The notes under the pieces: generated by a model | Told to the model about the DNA's origin: nothing | Databases searched by the model: none | The model's input: only the letters and a program-made list of their open reading frames with translations | Source: an uncultured Verrucomicrobiae bacterium | GTDB taxonomy: Bacteria; Verrucomicrobiota; Verrucomicrobiia; Verrucomicrobiales; DEV007 | NCBI GenBank assembly: GCA_937898895.1 | Contig: CALDKL010000462.1 | Location: 1-7,086, forward strand | Direction of reading: 5' to 3' | Length of the DNA: 7,086 bases | Position numbers and translations under genes: made by a program | Part shown: positions 1 through 6,616 of the stretch, piece by piece | Layout of the letters: each line of letters begins with the position of its first letter | Numbering within the stretch: the first letter of the stretch is position 1

Positions 1-106
1 TTGCCTCACCTCCGGCGACAAAACCTCCGTCGGCGGAGGTGGCGAACCGCCCACGTGTCCAAGCGAATGTCGACTGGCTTTGTTGCCCTGCGCCCGCCGT
101 ACCGGG
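1..106. other. Non-coding left edge downstream of tpsB
   Basis: I see no credible gene in the 106 bases past the tpsB stop. The open frame here on the minus strand overlaps tpsB in another frame and has an Arg-rich, shadow-like composition. The only structure is the inverted-repeat cluster at 7-41. Whether another gene follows to the left cannot be seen. Confidence 0.55.
20..40 (-). terminator. Probable intrinsic terminator after tpsB
   Basis: Read on the minus strand, a perfect 7 bp GC-rich stem, ACCTCCG and CGGAGGT with a 4-base loop (40-23), is followed at once by TTT (22-20), making TTTT with the last stem base. It lies 67 bp past the tpsB stop, where the unit should end. The T-run is short, so termination may be weak or the structure may have another role. 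A second copy of the left arm at 7-14 offers an alternative pairing. Confidence 0.5.
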
Positions 107-1894
107 TCAATACTCGACGGTGAGACCGAAGTGCAGGCGACCGTCCGCCATCCCGGTCTCGTCGACCCCGCTGGTTTGGAGGACCCACCCGTAGGCGGCA
201 CGAAGGTGGGCGGTCTCTCCCACACGGCAGGTGAAGCCAAACCCGGCGCTCTGGAGGCCGGGCGAAAGTTCTCCGGGCAGGGGATCGGAGTTTTCGAGGG
301 CGGCTCCGTCGTAGAAAAACAAAGCATTCCATTCGTCGCGGCATTCCGGATGGAAACAACCCAGCAAGGGGAAGGAAGGGGAGAGCAGCTCGAGATTGAG
401 GATCGCTCCGGAGTCGCCGCGAGTGAAATTTTCATCGAAACCGCGCACCGTCAGGTAGCCGCCGGCGAGAAGTTGTTCCGTCGAAAGGAGTCGTTCGTCG
501 GTGAGGTGCCCCCGGGCGCGCAGGATGAGATTCCATTCTGCGGGCAGACGGATGCCTCGCTCGATTTCGGCGTAGCCATACACGTATTCGGCGGAAGCTC
601 CCTGGCGCAGGGCACCAAAACTGAGGTCATCGTTGTGATTGAGCACGTTGCCGGGCGACCAGACCGAGCCGAGGGAAACGAGATTGTAGCCCAGTTTGTC
701 CCGCCAGGTGGCGTCCCAGGCGGCACGGAACTGGAAGATCTCGGCGCTCGAGGCAATGGCATTGAAGCCGCCGAAGATGAGGTCCGTGTTGGTGCTCTTC
801 CAGTCGATTCCCATCGCAAACTCTTGGCGAAGTTCCCGAAAGACGCCAAGGCGGGGCAGGGGAATGACATAGTGGAGCGCGGCCTCGAGATTTTCGCCCC
901 CGAGACCGAATGCGGCAGGGGTGGATGGGGCCACCGGAGTGTCGGAAAAAACCGCCGCTCCGAGAAAGCGCAGTTCGTGACGCCAGGGAAGGAAGGCCCG
1001 GTAGATCGCGGTATGGGATTCGAGGGTTTCGAAATCGAGATCGGCACCGTATTGGTAGCCGAGCGATTGCTCGCCATCGAGAGGGTTGAGCCAGTTGAAT
1101 CCCGCGGACCATTCGTTCTCGCCGGTGAGGGACACGCCGGTATTGGCGAGACCGACATACGCGGTGAAGGGATCTTCTTCAATCGTGTCGAGGACCACAT
1201 CCGAGGTGCCGTCGACGTGGCCTCGCTCGTAAATCAGGTTGACCTGGCGGAGGGGATTGCGATTGAGCCAATCGAGGTCGCCCTCGAGGATACGGCGGTC
1301 GATGCGGTCGCCGGGCGCGAGGCGGATCTGGTGTTTCAGGTAGGCGGGGTCGGAGTGGACGACATCGTTGATCCTCACTTCTCCGAGGAGGGCTTCGCGC
1401 ACGACGATCTGCACCCGGCCAGTGGTGATGTTCTGCTCGGGAAAATAGACATCCACGATGGGGAAATTCTCATCGCGCCAGGCTTCGATGACGGTTTTGG
1501 CGAGATCGGCGAGCAGGGCCATGGAGAGCGGCTTGCCGAGGAAGGGTTCGAGGGTGGCGACGAGGTCTGCGGGGGCGTTGACTCCGGAGACGATTTCGAT
1601 GGGAACGGTCTTGTCGAGGGCCTCGGAGGCGGCCTGATCCTGATGGGGAATGAGCCGAATGGCAGCGAGATCGACGCCGAAGGGGGTGGTGTCGGGCGTT
1701 GGCTCCGCCTCGGTCTCGCCCGGTTCGCGCGGCGTCACCGTGGTATCGAAACCTCCGCCCAGGTGGGGAACAATGGCGGAGCGCTGTGCCTTTGCTTTGT
1801 CGAGAGGGCCGCTTTGGGCGAAAAGACTCGCCGCCGTGACACTGCACACGACGGTGGCGAGCAAGGAAAGGAGGGCGGCGCGAGGTGGAGTCAT
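107..1894 (-). CDS. Two-partner secretion outer-membrane transporter (TpsB, ShlB/FhaC/HecB family)
   Basis: The outer-membrane pore that captures the TPS domain of the upstream TpsA in the periplasm and passes it to the surface. Numbered from ATG 1894 (595 aa, the usual size for the family): signal peptide about 1-27 (hydrophobic core LLSLLATVV, end FAQ); an extended linker 28-73 rich in Pro, Glu and Thr; POTRA domain 1 at about 74-170; POTRA domain 2 at about 171-241; and a 16-strand-type barrel 242-595. Barrel signatures are VRGF at 483-486, the conserved L6-loop motif of the TpsB/Omp85 superfamily, within LAGGYLTVRGF, and FFYDGA at 526-531, whose Asp529 should face Arg484. The C-terminus ends in an aromatic residue (VEY). 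The frame extends upstream to 1957, overlapping tpsA by 53 bp, but ATG 1894 leaves a 10 bp gap and starts directly at the signal peptide. AGGAAACGGA lies upstream at about -16, too far for a good ribosome site. Three cysteines remain in the barrel (513, 518, 556). Confidence 0.95.
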   Translation of the reverse strand: MTPPRAALLSLLATVVCSVTAASLFAQSGPLDKAKAQRSAIVPHLGGGFDTTVTPREPGETEAEPTPDTTPFGVDLAAIRLIPHQDQAASEALDKTVPIEIVSGVNAPADLVATLEPFLGKPLSMALLADLAKTVIEAWRDENFPIVDVYFPEQNITTGRVQIVVREALLGEVRINDVVHSDPAYLKHQIRLAPGDRIDRRILEGDLDWLNRNPLRQVNLIYERGHVDGTSDVVLDTIEEDPFTAYVGLANTGVSLTGENEWSAGFNWLNPLDGEQSLGYQYGADLDFETLESHTAIYRAFLPWRHELRFLGAAVFSDTPVAPSTPAAFGLGGENLEAALHYVIPLPRLGVFRELRQEFAMGIDWKSTNTDLIFGGFNAIASSAEIFQFRAAWDATWRDKLGYNLVSLGSVWSPGNVLNHNDDLSFGALRQGASAEYVYGYAEIERGIRLPAEWNLILRARGHLTDERLLSTEQLLAGGYLTVRGFDENFTRGDSGAILNLELLSPSFPLLGCFHPECRDEWNALFFYDGAALENSDPLPGELSPGLQSAGFGFTCRVGETAHLRAAYGWVLQTSGVDETGMADGRLHFGLTVEY

Positions 1895-1904
1895 CAGAGC
1901 TGGC

Positions 1905-4900
1905 TCAGTTTCCGTTTCCTCCGGCGATTGCGGCATCGAGTTCGGCCTGCGCGGCATCCCCGAGCGAGTCGGCGAAGAGCGCCACGACGTTCGCCGGGGA
2001 GGGCGATCCGTCGAGAGCGATGGAGACGATCCCGTCGACTCCCGTGATCGAGAGGGTCATCGTCACGCCGATTGCTCCGGACAGTTCGGCAGCGGCGGCG
2101 ACGGAGAGGCTTTCCTGGAGCAATGTCAGGAGGGCCGGGTCGACCGGTGCACCGGAGAGGTCGATGGCGTAGGGGCCGTCGGGATTGAACAGAAAGATGG
2201 GACCGTCAAAACCGATTGCGGCAGCCAGTTCGAGGTTGGCTTCGACGCCAAGATTTTCGCGGAGGGCGGCGAGGCCCAGGTTCGAGGGGTTGAGTCCGGA
2301 TCCATCAAGGGAGAAGGGACGCAGGACGAGGTAGCTGTTTCCGTCGACCGAGGCGATCACGGCCTGGGCGGCGATGGCCGCCTGTCCTGCGAGGGCAGCG
2401 GAAAAGGCCCCGCCGAGAGCGGCGAGGGGCGATTGGAGAGGATTCGGAGAGGCGGTATTGAACCGGTTCTCCGTCTGAAAATTCTGGCCGGTGTTGAGGT
2501 CGGGTCCGCTGCCGACTTGATTCACCTCGGTCTGCAGAAGGTCTCCGCTGTCAGATTCTCCGGGACGGGGTGCGTCGAATCGGAAGTGGTGGACGTTCCC
2601 GATGGGATTTGCCTGGTTCAGCGAGGTGACTCCGGGGAGGTTCAGGGTATTGTAGCCCGTTCCCCCATGCAGGAACTGGGCGTAGGAAAAAAAGTCGCTG
2701 TTGACCGTGTTGTTGCCGGGGCCGAGGTAGAGGCGCAGGGCTTCGAAGTTGTTGAAGCGGTAACGCGGATTGCGCGAAACCCGATTGGCGGAGAGCTGGT
2801 AGGTGTGATCGCCGGGGAGGTTCGAGTCGTCGATCTCGATAAGGTCGGCACCGGGCCCCCCGTCGACCCATGCGATGGTGGTTTGGTCGAGGAAGCGGAA
2901 TTGATCCACTCCCGCAGAGCCGAGGATGCGCTCGATCTCATTGAATTTCCGACCGATTCCGGATGCCGTATTCGGGCCAATGTTGACGGTGACGGCGCGG
3001 CCAAAGGCGGAATAGTCCAGTGTGTCGGCTAGACCGTCGCCTCCCGAAAGCCGCCCGCGAAGACTCCCGCCGGGTTCGAAGGCAAAGGTGTCGGACCCTG
3101 GCCCGCCGCGGAGACTTTCAAAACCGGTGACCTGGAAATCGGGGGTATTGAAACGGTCCGGACCATCGATCCGATACCGGGTGGCAGCCTCAGGCCCCAC
3201 CCAATGATCGAGATTCGAGCGAGAACCCCGGAATCGGGTTAGTCCGGAAAAGCCGCCCGGAAGCGTGCTCGCCGTGGAAGTGGTCAGATTGACGAAGACT
3301 GGCCCACCGTAGAGGGAATAGTCGAGCAGGTTGTCTGCCGAGGAGGGAATACTGTCGGCCGTGAGAAAACCGCGCCATCGGGAGCCGGGCAGAAAGACAA
3401 AGCGATCCGCGAGGGGGCCGGCGATGAGGTTTTCAAACCCTCGCACCGAAATCCCGGCGACTTGCATCGCATCGAGGCCCTTGAAAACGTAGGTCGATTC
3501 CGCAGTGGGGCCGGTGACCGTGTCGGTGGCTCCGGAGCCGACAAAAGACGTGACATTGCCAATGTCTCCCCCGATGCCGGGGGCGGTGTCGGGAGCGAAG
3601 CCGGAGGTGAGGTCGAGGGAGATGGCGCTGCCATAGTCCGAGTAGTCGAGGGTGTTGAACCCGCCGCCGCCATCGAGATTGCCGTCGAGAGTGGCGCTCC
3701 CGACAAAGGCAAAGACATCATGGCCACCTCCGCCAAGCACGTTTTCAAACTGGGAAAAGGCCGTCGCCCCGACCCGGAACGCATTGGGTCCGGTGAATCG
3801 GTAGTTCGCCGCAGTGGCCGGACCGCGCAGGAGATCCTCGGGCGAACCCGTCCCGGTGACCTGCTCGATTGCGATGAGGTCGGCCATGTCGAGATCGATT
3901 TCGGAACCCATGTATCCGGCAAAGGTCAGATGGTCTCCGAGGCCGGGGCTGCCCCAATAACGGACTCGGTCTCCGGCAATCGGCAGCGCATTGACCGTGG
4001 CCACGCCGTTGAAGATCAGATTGATGCCACCGTAGTTCGCGGTGATCGGCGCGCCGATGTGGAGATTGTTTCCCGTGATGAAAATGTTGCCAATTCCGGA
4101 GCTGACTTCGCCTTGCACCAATACGTCGCCGGGATCGGCCTGGACCACCACGTTGCCGGCCGCGAGCAGCTCGCGCTGCACGGTGACAGGACCACCTCGG
4201 GAGGCGACGTCGACCAGGCTGGCGTTGGCTCCGCCGAGGAGGGCGGAGGGGTTTCCAAGGGAAACGCCGTTGGCGTTGTTGCCCGTACCCTTCACCTTTG
4301 CCAAGCCAGATCCGAGGACCGCGAGATCGCCCGTGTAGTTTCCCAACATGACCCCGATCCCGAGGCTCCCGCCGGCGTAACCGTCGAGCGCCATCTCGCC
4401 GTCCGTCATCTGGATGCGAGCCCCGTTGTCCAACTGAATGCCATCGATTTCATTGAACCCGGCTCCTCCTTCGCCGAAGAGTGAAACGTTCCCATCGGAG
4501 GCCACCTGGATGAGTCCGCCGGTGAAGAGGATGCCCCGGTTGCGTTGGCCGTAGGAATCACCGCCTCCGGTGCCTTCCACCCGGATCGAACGCCTCGCCG
4601 AGGAGAGGATTGTGTCGGTATTGGAGATGTGGATTCCGACACTGTCGCTCGAGCCTGGTCCACCGTGGCCGATCAGTTCGATCCCGTCCGCATTGGACAA
4701 GGAATCGGTGGAGGAGATCACCGTTCCGCCCCCGATGCGAATGCCGTGCTGCCCGACCGTGCCACTGCCGCCCCGTCCGGACAAGCGCATTGTGCCTGCG
4801 CCCGTCACGGAGAGGGAGGCCCCGTCGAGATCGATCCCGACGAAGTCCCCTGGGGTCGGCGTGCTCTGCTGGTTGGCGGAGAGTCCGATGTCGCCGTCCG

Positions 4901-6587
4901 CCGTCGTGATGCTGGCTCCCAGGGCGAGATGGATGGACCGCGCCGCCGTCGCATGAAACGATCCCGCGCCGGTGGCAATAATGGTCGCGTCGGAATCCAT
5001 GAGGAAGTCGTTGTCGGCATAAAAACTGAGGTTGTTGGCGGTGGCCCACATGATTGTGGCCGAGCTGTCCATAAAGAGGTTGCCGGCGTCGGAACCCGCG
5101 CTCGCGGTGGTCACGATGAGACTGCCGGTCGAGGTGAGGAAGTCGCTGATGTCGCCCGCGTAGAGGACATTCTGGCTGGCCGGACTGGAGGCAATGTCGC
5201 CGCCCGGATTCCCGCCGAGGATCGCGACATTGATCGGGTCGTAGAGCAGGGTGCCGGGGGTGCCCTGCGCGGCGGACAGGTCGATCCGTCCGGTGAGCCG
5301 GTCCAGCGTGACGGAGTTCTTTCCGGACAGTTCCACAAAACCGCCATTTCCTCCGAGTGCCCCGCCCCGGGCCGCGATCTGGCCGTCGAAAGTGAGAGAG
5401 CCGTCCGCGAAGAGGATCACCCGGCCTCCGTTGCCGAGGGTGCGGGCGCTTGCGGAAAAGAGGGTGCCGTGGCCGACGACAAGATTGTCTGCATTGGCAA
5501 AATGCGGATCTTCGCCGCGTTCTCCGCCCCCGACCCTCGTGATCCCGCCCGAGGTGGCCCCATCGTTGAGGATCAGAGTCTCCGGGAAAACTTCGATCTC
5601 GCGCCCGAGAAGAGTGATTTCGCCTCCGCTCGCGTCTCCTGAGGCATCGATGGTGCCCCCGACTCCGGTGGTGCCGCCTGTGCCGGAGTCCACCCGGATA
5701 CGGCCGCCGCTTCCGTCGGTGCGTTTGGCTTGCAGCGTGCCCGTCGTGCGGATCTTGCCGCCGCCTGCGCTGAGAAAAATCTGACCTCCGCGACGGGAGA
5801 TTCCGGTCGCAGCGACGCGGCCTTCGTTCTTCACGGCGATGCCGTAGACGTTGCCGCCGTGGGCCTTCAATTCGGCGATGTTCGCCTCGATTTCTCCGGT
5901 GTTGGTGACGCCTTCCGCCTTCTTCGATCCTCCGGTCCCCCGGACAAAGACTCGCTCTTCTCCGGAGTCGGCGAGGAGGATATCGTTGCCTGCTGTGAGA
6001 GCCGCGTTGCCTCGAGGGGCGCGGATCGATCCCACATTCGCCGCCGATGCGCCCATCAGGACGACATCTCCGTCGAAGGCGCTGATCGAGCCGAGATTGA
6101 CGACGGCAGCGTCGGACGCACCCGTGAAGCGCATGGATCTGCCCCGAAGAAAGGCCCGGTCGCCTGGATCGAGGGTCGAGGCGACAAAACCCGCCACATC
6201 CACCGATCCGTTCGGGCCGATGAGGATGCCGTTGGGATTGATGAGATAGACCCGTCCGTTGGCTCGCAGCATCCCTTCGATTTGGGTGGCGGAATCGCCG
6301 CGAACGCGGTTCAGCACGGCAGCGGAAGCACCCGGTTGGATGAATTGGGTGAGATCGCCCCGATCAATCGAGAAGGACTGCCAGTCGATCACGGCACGCT
6401 GCGAGGTCTGCCGGATCTGCAAGTGTCCGGGACGGTTTCGGATGCTGATTTGTCCCTGTCGCACTGCCGGGCCTCGGGGATTGGCCAGGGCGAAGGGGGC
6501 AAGAGAGAGGAGCAAGGCGAGCAGACTCGCCGTGATTCGACAGGGAAGGGGCACTGGAGAGCCTTGGGTCATCGGTCCGAGAGGCAT
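1905..6587 (-). CDS. Two-partner secretion exoprotein (TpsA), filamentous haemagglutinin-type adhesin with RTX-like modules
   Basis: A large surface or secreted beta-helical protein exported by the Sec system and then by the downstream TpsB. Numbered from ATG 6587 (1560 aa): signal peptide 1-35 ending ALA before NPRG; TPS domain about 36-283 with DWQSFSI (68-74), FIQPGASAAVLNRV (82-95) and NPNGIL (117-122), the hallmark secretion motif. A haemagglutinin core follows, with GGRVILFADG (387-396), GGNGGFVELSGK (412-423) and GTPGTLLYDPINV (442-454). Then come a six-copy solenoid (602-793), RTX-like modules of about 105 residues (872-1322), an Ala-rich hydrophobic stretch (1388-1413), and three 48-residue repeats to the end. 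The mature chain contains no cysteine, which suits export in an unfolded state. The start is uncertain: TTG 6608, ATG 6587 and ATG 6572 are all in frame and none has a strong ribosome site. The two ATGs give the better signal peptides. The gap to the fecR-like stop is 8-44 bp, so translational coupling is likely. The family call is firm; the ligand is unknown. Confidence 0.95.
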   Translation of the reverse strand: MPLGPMTQGSPVPLPCRITASLLALLLSLAPFALANPRGPAVRQGQISIRNRPGHLQIRQTSQRAVIDWQSFSIDRGDLTQFIQPGASAAVLNRVRGDSATQIEGMLRANGRVYLINPNGILIGPNGSVDVAGFVASTLDPGDRAFLRGRSMRFTGASDAAVVNLGSISAFDGDVVLMGASAANVGSIRAPRGNAALTAGNDILLADSGEERVFVRGTGGSKKAEGVTNTGEIEANIAELKAHGGNVYGIAVKNEGRVAATGISRRGGQIFLSAGGGKIRTTGTLQAKRTDGSGGRIRVDSGTGGTTGVGGTIDASGDASGGEITLLGREIEVFPETLILNDGATSGGITRVGGGERGEDPHFANADNLVVGHGTLFSASARTLGNGGRVILFADGSLTFDGQIAARGGALGGNGGFVELSGKNSVTLDRLTGRIDLSAAQGTPGTLLYDPINVAILGGNPGGDIASSPASQNVLYAGDISDFLTSTGSLIVTTASAGSDAGNLFMDSSATIMWATANNLSFYADNDFLMDSDATIIATGAGSFHATAARSIHLALGASITTADGDIGLSANQQSTPTPGDFVGIDLDGASLSVTGAGTMRLSGRGGSGTVGQHGIRIGGGTVISSTDSLSNADGIELIGHGGPGSSDSVGIHISNTDTILSSARRSIRVEGTGGGDSYGQRNRGILFTGGLIQVASDGNVSLFGEGGAGFNEIDGIQLDNGARIQMTDGEMALDGYAGGSLGIGVMLGNYTGDLAVLGSGLAKVKGTGNNANGVSLGNPSALLGGANASLVDVASRGGPVTVQRELLAAGNVVVQADPGDVLVQGEVSSGIGNIFITGNNLHIGAPITANYGGINLIFNGVATVNALPIAGDRVRYWGSPGLGDHLTFAGYMGSEIDLDMADLIAIEQVTGTGSPEDLLRGPATAANYRFTGPNAFRVGATAFSQFENVLGGGGHDVFAFVGSATLDGNLDGGGGFNTLDYSDYGSAISLDLTSGFAPDTAPGIGGDIGNVTSFVGSGATDTVTGPTAESTYVFKGLDAMQVAGISVRGFENLIAGPLADRFVFLPGSRWRGFLTADSIPSSADNLLDYSLYGGPVFVNLTTSTASTLPGGFSGLTRFRGSRSNLDHWVGPEAATRYRIDGPDRFNTPDFQVTGFESLRGGPGSDTFAFEPGGSLRGRLSGGDGLADTLDYSAFGRAVTVNIGPNTASGIGRKFNEIERILGSAGVDQFRFLDQTTIAWVDGGPGADLIEIDDSNLPGDHTYQLSANRVSRNPRYRFNNFEALRLYLGPGNNTVNSDFFSYAQFLHGGTGYNTLNLPGVTSLNQANPIGNVHHFRFDAPRPGESDSGDLLQTEVNQVGSGPDLNTGQNFQTENRFNTASPNPLQSPLAALGGAFSAALAGQAAIAAQAVIASVDGNSYLVLRPFSLDGSGLNPSNLGLAALRENLGVEANLELAAAIGFDGPIFLFNPDGPYAIDLSGAPVDPALLTLLQESLSVAAAAELSGAIGVTMTLSITGVDGIVSIALDGSPSPANVVALFADSLGDAAQAELDAAIAGGNGN
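1920..2336 (-). repeat. Threefold 48-residue repeat at the TpsA C-terminus
   Basis: Residues about 1418-1556 of TpsA, at 2336-2211, 2174-2067 and 2030-1920. Each copy has a beta-like strand ending in (L/A)-(D/S)-G, a short Pro-containing turn, and then an amphipathic Ala/Leu helix. The helix ends align well: NLGVEANLELAAAIG, SLSVAAAAELSGAIG and SLGDAAQAELDAAIAG. The Glu-Leu pair recurs at 1453, 1501 and 1549, exactly 48 residues apart. I do not recognise this as a named domain. Its place at the extreme end suggests capping, surface retention or self-association, but no function can be read from sequence. Confidence 0.8.
2622..3974 (-). repeat. Tandem RTX-like modules of about 105 residues in TpsA
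   Basis: Residues 872-1322 of TpsA. Three fuller modules lie at 3803-3492, 3491-3177 and 3176-2802, with a partial one before (from 3974) and a degenerate one after (to 2622). Landmarks repeat in order: Y-R/V-F/I near the start (929, 1033, 1138), F-E-(N/S) at 947, 1051 and 1156 (spacing 104 and 105), an acidic-Gly turn such as GGGGHDVFAF or GGPGSDTFAF, and LDYSxxG at 980, 1088 and 1190 (spacing 108 and 102) followed by a (V/I)-x-(V/L)-(D/N)-(L/I) strand. The GGxGxD turns resemble RTX calcium-binding nonapeptides but occur singly, so calcium binding is an inference. The third module carries a second GGPGAD turn at 1243-1248. Confidence 0.8.
4209..4784 (-). repeat. Six tandem 30-36-residue solenoid repeats in TpsA
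   Basis: Residues 602-793 of TpsA. Copies begin near 602, 638, 670, 703, 734 and 765. Each opens with a strand and a glycine-rich turn, as in LSGRGGSG, LIGHGGPG, VEGTGGGD, LFGEGGAG, LDGYAGGS and VKGTGNNA, followed by a G-(I/V)-x-(I/L) strand (GIRI, GIHI, GILF, GIQL, GVML, GVSL) and usually a further hydrophobic strand. The period of 29-36 residues suits one or more turns of a right-handed beta-helix. The copies are diverged at the protein level, and no long identical DNA repeat is seen. Confidence 0.75.
5739..6482 (-). other. TPS secretion domain of TpsA (haemagglutination activity domain)
   Basis: Residues 36-283 of TpsA, directly after the signal peptide. The order of motifs matches the known N-terminal module of FhaB-like proteins: DWQSFSI, then FIQPGASAAVLNRV, then ANGRVYLINPNGILIGPNG, then a run of short beta-helical strands such as VNLGSISAFDGDVVLMG and GNAALTAGNDILLAD. 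In characterised systems this module binds the TpsB POTRA domains and starts export. It is the strongest evidence that the 4.7 kb gene is a TpsA and that the adjacent transporter is its partner. Confidence 0.93.
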
Positions 6588-6616
6588 CCGGGTCGTGTCC
6601 GGAGGCAAGAGAGAGG

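Noticed and set aside
1841..1846. Cysteine in the TpsB signal peptide as a lipoprotein cleavage site
   Set aside because: The residues before Cys17 are TVV, which lack the small residue at -1 and the Leu at -3 of a lipobox. A better signal peptidase I site follows at about residue 27.
1895..1957. Upstream tpsB start at 1957 overlapping tpsA by 53 bp
   Set aside because: The extra 21 residues are polar and acidic (PEETETEP) in front of a complete signal peptide that begins at ATG 1894. The overlap would be unusually long.
80..2047. 655-codon open frame on the plus strand covering all of tpsB
   Set aside because: It is exactly antisense to a well-supported tpsB. Its product is Glu/Gly/Val-rich with no domain, signal peptide or family motif, as expected from GC-biased third positions of the real gene. 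The other long plus-strand frames (1650-3032, 3462-4484, 4545-5642, 5730-6671) fail in the same way.
6291..6302. RGDS in the TPS domain of TpsA as an integrin-binding site
   Set aside because: It sits in the ALNRV-x-G-x-x-x-x-x-I segment that is structural in TPS domains, and replaces the usual Gly-rich turn. A similar RGDS follows the VRGF motif in TpsB (residues 492-495), where it is also structural.
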